64,000 bases of DNA from an uncultured Pseudanabaenaceae cyanobacterium (lineage in GTDB: Bacteria; Cyanobacteriota; Cyanobacteriia; Pseudanabaenales; Pseudanabaenaceae). The first letter of the stretch is position 1. Every line of letters starts with the position of its first letter. Below are positions 1 through 7,805 of this stretch, in pieces. Below the pieces are notes generated by a model. It did no database searches. It saw only the letters and a list, made by a program, of their open reading frames with translations, and had not been told where the DNA came from. The stretch covers positions 1-64,000 of the forward strand of contig CALGKB010000011.1 in the NCBI GenBank assembly GCA_937927915.1, in the 5' to 3' direction. The translations under genes and the position numbers were made by a program.

Positions 1-21
1 AGCCAGGATCAAACTCTCCAT
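1..21 (-). rRNA. rrs: 16S rRNA, 5' end only (partial)
   Basis: The reverse complement of the first bases reads GGAGAGTTTGATCCTGGCT, the universal start of bacterial 16S rRNA (the 27F primer site). The gene is transcribed leftwards and nearly all of it lies outside the window. The exact mature 5' end cannot be fixed. This also shows that the glycine-rich ORF listed from base 21 is spurious. Confidence 0.9.
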
Positions 22-174
22 TGTGCCCCACTAGGGCTAATGAAGTTCTCTCAAATTTCCTTGACAGGGTGGGTGTGTATTCCTTTGTCTTGGTCCCGGG
101 TGCTGCGCCAAATCGCGCTTTACTAATATCTAATATCCTTAAAACAATTGTCAAGAGGTCCGAGAAAATTTTTT
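22..174. promoter_or_regulatory. Divergent intergenic region, rRNA / Rrf2
   Basis: About 150 bases separate the 16S 5' end (leftwards) from the Rrf2 gene (rightwards). It must hold the end of the rRNA leader and probably the rrn promoter on the minus strand. I could not assign convincing -35/-10 boxes or a boxA antitermination site, so this is a positional call only. Confidence 0.4.
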
Positions 175-576
175 GTGCGCTTTTCCCGTCGATCGGTTTA
201 TGCTCTGCAGGCAATGTTGGCTTTGGCGGAGGGGGGGGTGTTGTCGGTGGGGACGCTGGCAAAGGGAATGCCGAGGGCTTTTCTGGAGAAGATTCTGCTG
301 GATTTACGGCGAGCGGGTCTGGTGGAGGCGGTGCGGGGGGCAAAGGGGGGGTATCGTCTGGCAGTGCCGGCGCGGGAGATAACGGTGGAACAAATTTTGC
401 TTGCCCTGGGGGAGGAGTGGCAGGTGCCAGGGGAGGGGTCTTTTATGGGACTGGTGGAGAGACGGATGGCAGAGGTGGTGCGGCGATATGTGGCGGGGCT
501 GACGCTGGCGGATTTGTATTGTGATTGGCAGAGCTGGCAGGCGCAGCAACGGGGGGAGGGGGAGTTTACGATCTAG
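175..576 (+). CDS. Rrf2-family transcriptional regulator
   Basis: The product is a 133-residue winged-helix regulator of the Rrf2 family. The N-terminus RFSRRSVYALQAMLALA matches the family's opening helix, followed by a recognition region and the wing segment VRGAKGGYRLA. The three-cysteine cluster that holds the [2Fe-2S] centre in IscR-like members is absent (only one Cys, near the C-terminus), so it probably does not bind an Fe-S cluster in the IscR way. I prefer the GTG at 175 over the listed TTG at 148, because family members start directly before this helix. The gene runs divergently from the 16S rRNA gene and overlaps the 3' end of the HEAT-repeat gene by 11 bases. The regulated genes are unknown. 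Confidence 0.8.
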   Translation: MRFSRRSVYALQAMLALAEGGVLSVGTLAKGMPRAFLEKILLDLRRAGLVEAVRGAKGGYRLAVPAREITVEQILLALGEEWQVPGEGSFMGLVERRMAEVVRRYVAGLTLADLYCDWQSWQAQQRGEGEFTI

Positions 577-1225
577 GGTGCTTGGCGAGGGAGAGGTTGG
601 CGGCGAGGGCGACTTGGGGATGGGGGTCTTTTGCTAAGTATTTGAGGGCGGCAAGGCTTTTGGGGGAGGGAAGGTTGCCCAGGGCTTCTGCTAGGCGTTG
701 GCGGGTTAACCAGTCGGGGGATTGGGCGAAGGGTAGTATGGCTTCGATCGCTGCAGGGTTTCCTATCTCTCCTAGGGCGGCGATGGCGGCTTGATGGAGG
801 AGGGTTTCGTCGCTTTTGAGAGCGGTCAGGAGTGCTTCTACAGCTCGATCGTCCCCTAGGTTGCCTAGGGATACGGCGGCGCTAAAACGGACTAGCCATT
901 CGGTGTCTTCATAGAAGGCGCGCAGGAGGGGGGTAAAGGCTCGCGGGTCTTGTAGATAGCCGAGGGCACCGGCGGCATCAGCCCGAATGCTGTAGTCGGG
1001 GTCAGTCTCCAGGATTTTGACGAGGGTGGGGAGGGATTGGGGTGTAGGTTTGATCCCCAGGGCAAAAACTGCCATTGCGCGTACCTGCAAACTCTCATCA
1101 TTGATGAGTTCTAAAATTAAGGGGGCAGCTGTCTCGGCGGGTACATCTTTGAGAAAAGCTAGCCCCAGTAAACGATCGCGGGTGTAGGGACTGCGAATTT
1201 TACTCTTGATCTCGTCTAGATTCAT
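566..1225 (-). CDS. HEAT-repeat protein (NblB/phycobilin-lyase-like)
   Basis: The 219-residue protein is built almost wholly of HEAT-like helical repeats, seen as recurring blocks such as VRAMAVFALG, IRADAAGALG, VRFSAAVSLG and LHQAAIAALG about 31 residues apart. Cyanobacterial proteins of this type include NblB and the CpcE/F-like bilin lyases, which handle phycobilisomes, but the repeats alone do not prove that role. The ORF track starts 17 codons earlier; I chose the ATG at 1225 (MNLDEIKSKI) because the upstream residues do not look like repeat protein. It is oriented away from rbcL. A general protein-binding scaffold is the alternative. Confidence 0.7.
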   Translation of the reverse strand: MNLDEIKSKIRSPYTRDRLLGLAFLKDVPAETAAPLILELINDESLQVRAMAVFALGIKPTPQSLPTLVKILETDPDYSIRADAAGALGYLQDPRAFTPLLRAFYEDTEWLVRFSAAVSLGNLGDDRAVEALLTALKSDETLLHQAAIAALGEIGNPAAIEAILPFAQSPDWLTRQRLAEALGNLPSPKSLAALKYLAKDPHPQVALAANLSLAKHPRS

Positions 1226-1543
1226 AGCTAGTACCAATGTTAGGAGGACTGTAAAAGGAGGGGGGGCAGGGTGCACCTATCCGATGCAGGAAATCTTAAG
1301 TAATCTTTCCTATTTACAATAGGTAAAAGTTATAGTTAGTAATCACATAAGTATTTCCTATATAAATATAAACATTTGCCAAACTATAAATTCATGTATA
1401 ACTGGTAAGATTAACGACACGGACTAGGGATGAAGGCGGTGTACTTATTATCGATCGTTATAGATGCAATAAGCGTTGGCAACCGTCTCATCTTACAATT
1501 GTTATATTTTTGTCCGCAATTTTTTTAGTCAAGGAGCGTTGCT
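1226..1543 (+). promoter_or_regulatory. rbcL upstream region
   Basis: This AT-rich stretch between the divergent HEAT gene and rbcL must carry the RuBisCO operon promoter. A clear Shine-Dalgarno AAGGAG lies at 1531-1536, seven bases before the rbcL ATG. A dyad CTTATT...AATAAG (1444-1473) with an 18-base spacer could be an operator for a LysR-type regulator such as RbcR, but the match is weak. A TTGCCA/TATAAC pair at 1376-1402 has only 15 bases between the boxes, so I do not call it as a promoter. No ORF is supported here. Confidence 0.45.
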
Positions 1544-2974
1544 ATGGCGTATTCACAAACTGCATCCAAGCCCAAGGCGGGCTATCAAGCTGGGGTAAAG
1601 GACTATCGATTGACCTACTATACCCCTGACTACACTCCCAAGGATACAGATATTTTGGCGGCTTTCCGTGTCACTCCCCAGCCTGGTGTACCCCCAGAAG
1701 AAGCAGGGGCAGCGGTGGCGGCGGAGTCCTCTACGGGTACTTGGACGACGGTGTGGACGGATTTGCTCACGGACCTCGATCGCTATAAGGGGCGTTGCTA
1801 CGACATTGAGCCTGTGCCTGGGGAGGATAACCAGTACATCTGCTATGTAGCTTATCCCCTCGATCTGTTTGAGGAGGGGTCAGTGACCAATATGTTTACC
1901 TCCATTGTGGGGAACGTATTTGGTTTTAAGGCGCTCAAAGCTCTGCGGTTAGAGGATTTGCGGATTCCTGTGGCTTACCTCAAGACGTTCCAGGGTCCGC
2001 CCCACGGGATTCAGGTAGAGCGGGATAAGTTGAACAAGTATGGTCGTCCTCTCCTGGGTTGCACGATCAAGCCGAAGCTGGGTCTGTCAGCAAAGAACTA
2101 CGGTCGGGCTGTGTATGAGTGTCTGCGGGGGGGTCTGGACTTCACTAAGGATGATGAAAATATTAACTCCCAGCCCTTCATGCGCTGGCGCGATCGGTTC
2201 TTGTTTGTACAAGAGGCTTGTATGAAGGCGCAGGCAGAGACGGGGGAAATCAAGGGTCACTATTTGAATGTGACGGCTCCCACCTGTGAAGAAATGCTAA
2301 AGCGGGCGGAGTTTGCCAAGGAAATTGGTGCCCCCATCATCATGCACGACTACCTGACTGCTGGGTTTACGGCTAATACCACTTTGGCGCGCTGGTGCCG
2401 TGATAACGGTATGCTCCTGCACATCCACCGCGCTATGCACGCGGTAATCGACCGCCAGAAGAATCACGGTATCCACTTCCGGGTGTTGGCGAAGGCACTG
2501 CGGATGTCCGGCGGTGACCATATCCATACTGGTACGGTGGTTGGGAAGCTAGAGGGGGACCGCGCTGCTACCCTTGGTTTTGTTGACCTGTTGCGGGAAA
2601 ACTACATTGAGCAGGATAAATCCCGCGGTATTTACTTCACCCAAGACTGGGCTTCTATGCCTGGGGTAATGGCAGTAGCTTCCGGTGGGATTCACGTCTG
2701 GCATATGCCTGCCCTGGTGGAAATCTTCGGTGATGATGCTGTCCTCCAATTCGGCGGTGGTACTTTGGGTCACCCCTGGGGGAATGCACCAGGAGCTACG
2801 GCTAACCGGGTGGCGCTGGAAGCCTGCATCCAAGCCCGCAATGAAGGGCGCAGTCTGGCACGGGAAGGGAATGAAATCATCCGCGAAGCAGCGCGCTGGT
2901 GCCCTGAACTGGCTGTGGCTTGCGAAGTGTGGAAGGAAATCAAGTTCGAGTTCGCCACTGTGGATACGCTGTAA
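1544..2974 (+). CDS. rbcL: RuBisCO large subunit, form IB
   Basis: The product is the 476-residue catalytic subunit of ribulose-1,5-bisphosphate carboxylase/oxygenase, which fixes CO2 in the carboxysome. Diagnostic motifs are all present: TIKPKLGLS (active-site Lys175 in spinach numbering), GLDFTKDDE with the carbamylated Lys201, GTVVGKLEG (loop 6, Lys334) and HVWHMPAL. The length and the N-terminal [20 protein letters not shown] segment are typical of the cyanobacterial/plant form IB enzyme. The start is fixed by AAGGAG at 1531-1536. It heads rbcL-rbcX-rbcS, with rbcX 21 bases downstream. Nothing unusual is seen in the protein. Confidence 0.99.
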   Translation: MAYSQTASKPKAGYQAGVKDYRLTYYTPDYTPKDTDILAAFRVTPQPGVPPEEAGAAVAAESSTGTWTTVWTDLLTDLDRYKGRCYDIEPVPGEDNQYICYVAYPLDLFEEGSVTNMFTSIVGNVFGFKALKALRLEDLRIPVAYLKTFQGPPHGIQVERDKLNKYGRPLLGCTIKPKLGLSAKNYGRAVYECLRGGLDFTKDDENINSQPFMRWRDRFLFVQEACMKAQAETGEIKGHYLNVTAPTCEEMLKRAEFAKEIGAPIIMHDYLTAGFTANTTLARWCRDNGMLLHIHRAMHAVIDRQKNHGIHFRVLAKALRMSGGDHIHTGTVVGKLEGDRAATLGFVDLLRENYIEQDKSRGIYFTQDWASMPGVMAVASGGIHVWHMPALVEIFGDDAVLQFGGGTLGHPWGNAPGATANRVALEACIQARNEGRSLAREGNEIIREAARWCPELAVACEVWKEIKFEFATVDTL

Positions 2975-2995
2975 GACCCTGCTAGGGGGTGGGTT

Positions 2996-3376
2996 ATGGA
3001 CATCAACCAAGTTGCCAAAGCGACAACTAAAACGCTCATCAGTTATCTGACCTACGAGGCGATGCGGATTGTGGCAATGCAACTGGACCAAACTAATCCC
3101 CCCCTTGCCTACTGGTTACGCCGCTTTTCTTCGACGGGGAAACTCCAGGATGGGGATGCCTACCTCGAGGAAATGCTGCAGGCAAACCAGGAAATTGCCT
3201 TTCGGTTGATGGTGGTGCGGCAACACCTCGCCCAGGAAATTGCTGACTTTTTGCCAGAAATGCTCCGATCGGGGGTAGAGCAATCTAATACCAAACTCAG
3301 ATGCGCCCATCTCGATCGGTTAGTTAACACAACTGCTGATAACATCCCTGAGTGGGAGAAACTAGACCAAGAATAA
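2996..3376 (+). CDS. rbcX: RuBisCO assembly chaperone RbcX
   Basis: RbcX is a small helical homodimer that clamps the C-terminal tail of RbcL and helps the L8 core form before the small subunits add on. The 126-residue length, the N-terminus [22 protein letters not shown] and the position between rbcL and rbcS identify it. The gene starts 21 bases after rbcL behind a G-rich ribosome binding region (AGGGGG), and rbcS follows after 10 bases, so the three genes are almost certainly co-transcribed. Its presence fits a beta-cyanobacterial form IB arrangement. Confidence 0.97.
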   Translation: MDINQVAKATTKTLISYLTYEAMRIVAMQLDQTNPPLAYWLRRFSSTGKLQDGDAYLEEMLQANQEIAFRLMVVRQHLAQEIADFLPEMLRSGVEQSNTKLRCAHLDRLVNTTADNIPEWEKLDQE

Positions 3377-3386
3377 GGAGATAACT

Positions 3387-3716
3387 ATGCAAACACTACC
3401 CAAGGAGCGTCGTTACGAAACTCTGTCCTATTTGCCCCCCATGAGCGATGTGCAGATTGCCAAGCAAATTCAGTACATCCTCGACCAGGGCTACTTCCCC
3501 TGTATTGAATTCAACGAAACGGCAGAACCCACCGACTACTACTGGACGATGTGGAAGCTTCCTATGTTCAATGCTACTTCTGCTCAAGAAGTCCTCAGTG
3601 AAGTACAAGCCTGCCGATCGACCTATCCCAACTGCTTTATCCGCGTAATTGGCTTTGACAACATCAAGCAGTGCCAGGTGGCTATGTTCATTGTCCACCG
3701 TCCCAACCGTATCTAG
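3387..3716 (+). CDS. rbcS: RuBisCO small subunit
   Basis: The 109-residue small subunit caps the L8 core to give the L8S8 holoenzyme. Recognisable segments are [13 protein letters not shown] at the N-terminus, [27 protein letters not shown] and the C-terminal VAMFIVHRP. Length and sequence are typical of cyanobacterial RbcS. It has its own AAGGAG Shine-Dalgarno, ten bases before the ATG, and closes the rbc operon, with a terminator-like hairpin 13 bases downstream. Confidence 0.98.
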   Translation: MQTLPKERRYETLSYLPPMSDVQIAKQIQYILDQGYFPCIEFNETAEPTDYYWTMWKLPMFNATSAQEVLSEVQACRSTYPNCFIRVIGFDNIKQCQVAMFIVHRPNRI

Positions 3717-3729
3717 GTAATCTCTTCTT

Positions 3730-3752
3730 CCCCCTGCCGCGGGGGGATTTTT
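3730..3752 (+). terminator. Terminator-like hairpin after rbcS
   Basis: CCCCC (3730-3734) can pair with GGGGG (3741-3745) around a six-base loop, followed within two bases by a short T run. This is a plausible intrinsic terminator for the rbcLXS operon, although the T run is short (five). Confidence 0.5.
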
Positions 3753-3788
3753 GCCCCTAGAATAGGAACTGGTAGAGAGGATAGGTCT

Positions 3789-4046
3789 ATGTCTAGTGCG
3801 CCTGTAGTTGCCCCAGCTGCTGCCCCCACCTTTGATACTACAGTTCCTAGTGTCAAGCGCATCCACAACCTGATCAAAGACAAGCAGGAAATTGAAGTAA
3901 AGTTGGTGACAGGGGATAGTTACAAAGGCACAGTTAAATGGATTGACCCCCACTGTCTATGCATTGATCTGGTGGGGGAAGAGAAGGGACAGAGTATGGT
4001 GATCTGGCTGACCGCCGTTGCCTTTGTCAAGTATCGCTCTGTCTAA
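3789..4046 (+). CDS. hfq: Hfq-like RNA-binding protein (cyanobacterial type)
   Basis: The 85-residue product has an Sm-like fold signature: LPS-like start (VPSVKRIHNLIKDKQEIEVKLVTGD), then YKGTVKWIDPHCLCI and a terminal strand IWLTAVAFVKY. This matches the divergent Hfq of cyanobacteria, which in Synechocystis is needed for type IV pilus function and binds the pilus ATPase rather than acting as a classical sRNA chaperone. The first 15-18 residues (Ala/Pro-rich) are an extension not expected of the core. It follows the rbc terminator and precedes a hairpin; it is probably a single-gene unit. Confidence 0.85.
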   Translation: MSSAPVVAPAAAPTFDTTVPSVKRIHNLIKDKQEIEVKLVTGDSYKGTVKWIDPHCLCIDLVGEEKGQSMVIWLTAVAFVKYRSV

Positions 4047-4074
4047 AAATTTCTCTACTCCTGGGCTTGCTTTT

Positions 4075-4101
4075 GGCGGGAAGATAGTCTATCTTTCTGC
4101 C
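4075..4101 (+). other. Stable intergenic hairpin downstream of hfq
   Basis: GGCGGGAAGATA and TATCTTTCTGCC form a 12-bp stem (two G-U wobbles in RNA) with the three-base loop GTC. No T run follows, so it is not a standard terminator. It could stop or protect the hfq 3' end, or act in the leader of the next gene, whose ATG lies 20 bases further on. Confidence 0.5.
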
Positions 4102-4121
4102 TCTGTGGTAAATAGCAGATT

Positions 4122-4328
4122 ATGAGTTTGGTTCTCCCTCCTCACCAAGGTAAGCTGGAAGAGTACTTACTAGCTTCCCGCATCATCAATCGGGAACAGT
4201 TAGACGTGGCAAAGCGAATGCAAATCAGACAGGAGGCACCCCTCCTGATGGTGCTCTATCAGTTGAGCTTTATTAACATCCAGCAGTTCAGTCAAATTTT
4301 AGACTGGTGGCTGCAGGCAAGTCTGTAG
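4122..4328 (+). CDS. DUF2949-like small cyanobacterial protein
   Basis: The 68-residue protein resembles the DUF2949 family, which is found mainly in cyanobacteria and has no known function: a short helical protein with the pattern L.EYLLAS..I...QL..A.......PLLMVLYQL..I...QF..ILDW. No membrane segment or catalytic motif is seen. The start is the only in-frame ATG that fits the family length. Its last 30 bases overlap the 3' end of the convergent gene on the other strand. The family assignment is from pattern memory, not a search. Confidence 0.65.
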   Translation: MSLVLPPHQGKLEEYLLASRIINREQLDVAKRMQIRQEAPLLMVLYQLSFINIQQFSQILDWWLQASL

Positions 4329-4790
4329 TGCCGCCGCGATCGCTTGCCTTTGTTCTTCGTCATAGCCCCACTTTTGGTAGAAGGATTCGTACTCCCCGTT
4401 GAGCATTCTCTCCAGGATGGGAACGGTGTCAGGGTGATGTACCTGCTGTAGGAGGTAGCGACAGCGTCTTTGTACCCGATCGGAACTGTTTGCCATATCC
4501 AAATGGCCGTTGCGCCGATGGGTAATCGCCATTGCTGTAGACATGACTAGGTTTTTTACCAAGAGTTCGGCGGTGTGGGGGGGTGCCTGCTCTAGTGCCC
4601 GCAGAATTGCAGGGGTGGGGTGGTCTGCTAGGTGCCAATCCCCCGTTAAAAATGACACAAAGAAACCCCGTGCCCCGTTTTCTGTCGCCAGCAATTCCTG
4701 CACCGCTTGCTCTAGGTCGGTAGGGGTGACCTCCGATCGCTGGAGTAGGTTTTCTGTCTGGGCAATGGCTTCCTCAAAAGAAATGCTCAT
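4299..4790 (-). CDS. Conserved cyanobacterial protein of unknown function
   Basis: I recognise this 163-residue soluble protein only as cyanobacterial in style. It is mostly helical, begins MSISFEEAIAQTENLLQRSE, contains the central segment GARGFFVSFLTGDW and a region rich in Arg/His (AITHRRNGHLDMANSSDRVQRRC), and ends with a Gln/Ala-rich helix. There is no signal peptide, membrane segment or obvious active site. It overlaps the DUF2949-like gene by 30 bases tail to tail and runs divergently from the Nudix gene 51 bases away, so the two may share a promoter region. Confidence 0.65.
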   Translation of the reverse strand: MSISFEEAIAQTENLLQRSEVTPTDLEQAVQELLATENGARGFFVSFLTGDWHLADHPTPAILRALEQAPPHTAELLVKNLVMSTAMAITHRRNGHLDMANSSDRVQRRCRYLLQQVHHPDTVPILERMLNGEYESFYQKWGYDEEQRQAIAAALQTCLQPPV

Positions 4791-4841
4791 AGTTTCCCCC
4801 TTTACCTCCTACAATTTTAGGACGGAAGGATGTAGTAGAGC

Positions 4842-5273
4842 ATGGCGTTTACAGAAACTATTCGGGTTTTGGCGTTGGGTCTGATTCGGGACCACGATCG
4901 TTTATTTGTATCCGAGGGCATCGATCGGCAGAAAAACCAGAAATTTTATCGCTTTTTGGGGGGGGGTGTAGATTTTGGCGAACCAAGTGCCGTCACCCTA
5001 GAGCGGGAATTCCAGGAGGAGCTGGGGGCGGCTCTGAAAAACATCACCTATCTCGGCTGTCTGGAAAACATTTTCACCTATGAGGGCAGGAAGGGGCACG
5101 AAATTATCCAACTCTACCGCTGCGACTTTGCCGACGATCGGTTTTATCAATTGGAGGAAGTGACTTTCAAGGAGGGGGAGCGCCAGAAACGGGCACTGTG
5201 GCTACCGATCAGCGACTTTACGATGGGGGATCTAATCCTCTATCCGACGGGGGTATTCAAATATCTAACGTGA
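4842..5273 (+). CDS. Nudix hydrolase
   Basis: The 143-residue enzyme has a complete Nudix box, GGVDFGEPSAVTLEREFQEELG, fitting GX5EX7REUXEEXGU, which binds the divalent metal and cleaves nucleoside diphosphates linked to another group. Substrate cannot be told from the sequence. The glycine codons just before the box contain a run of nine G (4958-4966), a possible slippage site. The stop codon TGA overlaps the GTG start of the LD-carboxypeptidase gene, indicating translational coupling. Confidence 0.9.
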   Translation: MAFTETIRVLALGLIRDHDRLFVSEGIDRQKNQKFYRFLGGGVDFGEPSAVTLEREFQEELGAALKNITYLGCLENIFTYEGRKGHEIIQLYRCDFADDRFYQLEEVTFKEGERQKRALWLPISDFTMGDLILYPTGVFKYLT

Positions 5274-6130
5274 AGCAACCCCCCTTTTTAGCGCCGCCCC
5301 AAGTAATCAAAGCAATTGCCCCTGCCGGAGTAGTGACTGCAGAACCAGCGTTAGCACAAGGCGTGGAAATTTGGCAAGCCCAGGGTTACAGATTAGAGTT
5401 GCCCGGCACACGGACTCCTTGGCATTATTTGGCAGGCAGGGATGGGGAGAGATGGCAGGAATTAGCAGAGAGTTGGGGGCAATATCCCGCCCTCGTAGTG
5501 GCAAGGGGGGGCTACGGCACCATGCGGCTACTCTCCCACCTGGGGGAACTGGGGGAAGGATGTCCCTGGGTGATTGGCTTTTCCGATGCCACAGCCCTCC
5601 TGTGGTCTTTAGCTACCCACAAGCAAATCATGTCTATCCATGCCCCCGTCCTCCTCACCTTAGCAGAGACAACTGCAGCTGCCCAGGCGGTATTGTTTGA
5701 CCTGCTAGGGGGCAGATTAAAAAATTTCACTCTCCAGGGCTTACCTTGGCACCAGGGCAGAGCAGAGGGCAGGCTCCTCCCCGGCAATCTGACAGTGGCA
5801 ACCCACCTGTTGGGCACCCCTTTTATCCCCCCCTGGCAGGACATCATTCTCGCCCTGGAGGATGTGGCTGAACCCCCCTATAAAATCGATCGCATGTTAA
5901 CCCAATGGCACTTGAGCGGCTATCTGCAGCAGGTAAAAGGCATTGCCTTAGGGGACTTTGGCAGTCACCCCCTCATGGACACCATTCTGGAGGAGCGTTT
6001 ACAAAACTTAGGCATACCTGTAGTGGCACACCTATCCTTTGGTCATATTGCGGGGAATTTCCCGTTGGTGGTGGGGGCAAGATGTATACTGGATGGGGAT
6101 AGGGGGGAACTATCTTGGTACTTAGATTAG
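5270..6130 (+). CDS. LD-carboxypeptidase (S66 family)
   Basis: S66 peptidases trim the terminal D-Ala from tetrapeptides of recycled peptidoglycan (LdcA) or cleave related substrates (MccF). The Ser-Glu-His triad can be placed: Ser in IGFSDATAL, Glu in ALEDVAEPPYKIDR, His in LSFGHIAGN, together with the ARGGYGTMRLL segment. I chose GTG at 5270 over the listed ATG at 5198, giving 286 residues, because the extra N-terminus lies inside the Nudix gene in another frame and the S66 fold starts at VIKAIAPAG. The GTG overlaps the preceding TGA. No signal peptide, consistent with a cytosolic recycling enzyme. Confidence 0.9.
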   Translation: MKQPPFLAPPQVIKAIAPAGVVTAEPALAQGVEIWQAQGYRLELPGTRTPWHYLAGRDGERWQELAESWGQYPALVVARGGYGTMRLLSHLGELGEGCPWVIGFSDATALLWSLATHKQIMSIHAPVLLTLAETTAAAQAVLFDLLGGRLKNFTLQGLPWHQGRAEGRLLPGNLTVATHLLGTPFIPPWQDIILALEDVAEPPYKIDRMLTQWHLSGYLQQVKGIALGDFGSHPLMDTILEERLQNLGIPVVAHLSFGHIAGNFPLVVGARCILDGDRGELSWYLD

Positions 6131-6160
6131 AAATTTAGGCTAAAGTGGAAGGTAAGGATT

Positions 6161-6769
6161 GTGGGGTCGGCAATGGAAGGCTTTAACCCTTATGAGCTGC
6201 TAGGTATAGATGAAGATGCCGCTTTTGAAGAGGTGACAGCGGTACGAGACCGCCTACTGCAGGCGGCAGCAGATGACCCAGTGGAGTTGGAAAGGATAGA
6301 GGCTGCCTACGATGCCATTTTGCGCGATCGTTTACGGGCAAGAATTGAAGGTAAGATTGCTGTCCCCGATCGAATTCGCTATGCAGAGCGCTCCCTCAAT
6401 GACCTCCTAGGGGAGCCAACTACCGACTTCCAGCCCTTACCATCACCTTCCTGGCTGGCTAACTTTTGGGAACGCCCCCGTTGGGGAGATGTACTAACCA
6501 CAGTGTTAGTCTACAGCGGGTTGGGAGTTGTGGGTTACCTAGTGCCTGCCAATATCAGTCTCAGCCTGTCTTTGGGTTTGATCGCAGGGTTTTATTTACT
6601 GCATCGCAAGGCAAATCGCTTTGGGCGGACGTTGTTGTGGTTGGCAGTTGCCCTGGCAGTGGGCATAGGGATGGGTTACAGTTTAACCCAGGTAGGGGGT
6701 GCGCTACAGGTCAACCTGCTGCTGGCAATTCTCTTTTGTCTGTGGTTGGTCACTACCTTCTGCCGCTAG
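6161..6769 (+). CDS. CPP1-like (J-like) membrane protein
   Basis: The 202-residue protein has an N-terminal J-like segment (NPYELLGIDEDAAFEEV...RIEAAYDAILRDRL, residues 7-60) without the HPD motif of true J-domains, and about four hydrophobic segments after residue 105. This layout matches the CPP1/DUF3353 family, whose plant member stabilises protochlorophyllide oxidoreductase in chloroplasts. Either the GTG at 6161 (preceded by AAGGA) or the ATG at 6173 could be the start. The stop abuts the purE ATG, so the two genes are probably co-translated. Confidence 0.8.
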   Translation: MGSAMEGFNPYELLGIDEDAAFEEVTAVRDRLLQAAADDPVELERIEAAYDAILRDRLRARIEGKIAVPDRIRYAERSLNDLLGEPTTDFQPLPSPSWLANFWERPRWGDVLTTVLVYSGLGVVGYLVPANISLSLSLGLIAGFYLLHRKANRFGRTLLWLAVALAVGIGMGYSLTQVGGALQVNLLLAILFCLWLVTTFCR

Positions 6770-7261
6770 ATGAGCCAGTCACCCCTAGTCAGTATTATCA
6801 TGGGGAGTGATTCCGACCTGCCCACGATGGAGGGGGCTATTAGTATCTGTCGCGAATTTGCTGTCCCCTTTGAAGTCCAGATTGTCTCTGCCCACCGTAC
6901 ACCGCAGCGCATGGTGGAATTTGCCCAAACTGCCCATACCAGAGGAATTAGGGTGATTATCGCCGGGGCAGGGGGAGCAGCCCATTTGCCAGGTATGGTA
7001 GCTTCCCTTACACCTCTGCCAGTAATTGGTGTCCCCGTTGCTGCCACAAAGTTGCAGGGCGTGGATGCCCTCTACTCCATTGTGCAGATGCCCAAAGGTA
7101 TTCCCGTTGCCACCGTTGCCATTGACAATAGTACCAATGCCGGCTTGCTGGCGGTGCAAATTTTGGCGACAGAACGATCGGACTTGTTGCAAAAGGTACT
7201 AGACTACCGCCGCCAGTTGGCAGCCCAGGTGGAAAGCAAACAAAATCACCTAAAATACTAG
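6770..7261 (+). CDS. purE: N5-carboxyaminoimidazole ribonucleotide mutase, class I
   Basis: PurE moves the carboxyl group of N5-CAIR to C4 in purine synthesis. The 163-residue length and motifs [21 protein letters not shown] (catalytic His) and [13 protein letters not shown] are those of the bacterial class I enzyme. The ATG follows the previous stop without a gap. The gene is in a rightward run that continues to tatC, and no purK lies beside it. Confidence 0.97.
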   Translation: MSQSPLVSIIMGSDSDLPTMEGAISICREFAVPFEVQIVSAHRTPQRMVEFAQTAHTRGIRVIIAGAGGAAHLPGMVASLTPLPVIGVPVAATKLQGVDALYSIVQMPKGIPVATVAIDNSTNAGLLAVQILATERSDLLQKVLDYRRQLAAQVESKQNHLKY

Positions 7262-7292
7262 CGCAAGTCTTAAAATAGCCACAGTCTGTGCT

Positions 7293-7802
7293 ATGACCTT
7301 GTCCATGCCTAAGTCTCCTCCCCAGATGATTGTCATCTTCCCCGACGGAGAGCTGGCTTTTGATGCCTACCGCTTTCTGCAGATTAACGGTATCTCCCCC
7401 GAAAATATGGTGCTAGTGGGAAAAGGGTTTAGTAGTCCGGAGTACCTTGGCTGCCTCATGCCTCCCCATAGAATTGCCCGCCAGACGGCGATCGGGGGTA
7501 TGGTGGCGGGGCTACGTATTGGTCTTATCTTGGCGTTAGTGGTGGCGGGGGGACTGTTATATCTGCGGTTGTTGCTGTGGTACTTGGTAGTGGCAGTGGC
7601 GGCGGGGATCATTCTCACCTTGGGAGCGGTGGGGGCAACCCTAGGCTGGCTATTTGGTTGGTTGCATCGCAGTCATCTGTCAGCAAAATGCCGGCAATAT
7701 CTCAACCAGGGGCAATATCTGTTGCTGTTGGAGGGGTCAGAGGCAGTAATTCGGCGGGGACGGGAAATTCTCCACTCCTACGGCAGCCGCTACGATTTCT
7801 AG
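7293..7802 (+). CDS. Small membrane protein with GSP17M-like N-terminus
   Basis: The 169-residue protein begins with a soluble stretch resembling the heat-induced GSP17M-type domain (VIFPDGELAFDAYRFLQ...MVLVGKG), followed by two or three hydrophobic segments rich in Gly/Ala/Leu at about residues 65-125, and a cytosolic tail (LLEGSEAVIRRGREILHSYG). Function is unknown. It ends three bases before the SpoIID-like gene, so it belongs to the same transcription unit. The domain resemblance is a judgement by eye. Confidence 0.7.
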   Translation: MTLSMPKSPPQMIVIFPDGELAFDAYRFLQINGISPENMVLVGKGFSSPEYLGCLMPPHRIARQTAIGGMVAGLRIGLILALVVAGGLLYLRLLLWYLVVAVAAGIILTLGAVGATLGWLFGWLHRSHLSAKCRQYLNQGQYLLLLEGSEAVIRRGREILHSYGSRYDF

Positions 7803-7805
7803 CCT

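Noticed and set aside
21-524. 167-residue glycine-rich ORF
   Set aside because: It starts at the 16S rRNA 5' end and runs in another frame through the Rrf2 gene; the glycine bias is a by-product of G-rich codons.
1376-1402. TTGCCA/TATAAC promoter for rbcL
   Set aside because: The spacer is 15 bases, two short of the usual value, and the sequence is AT-rich; I left it as a comment only.
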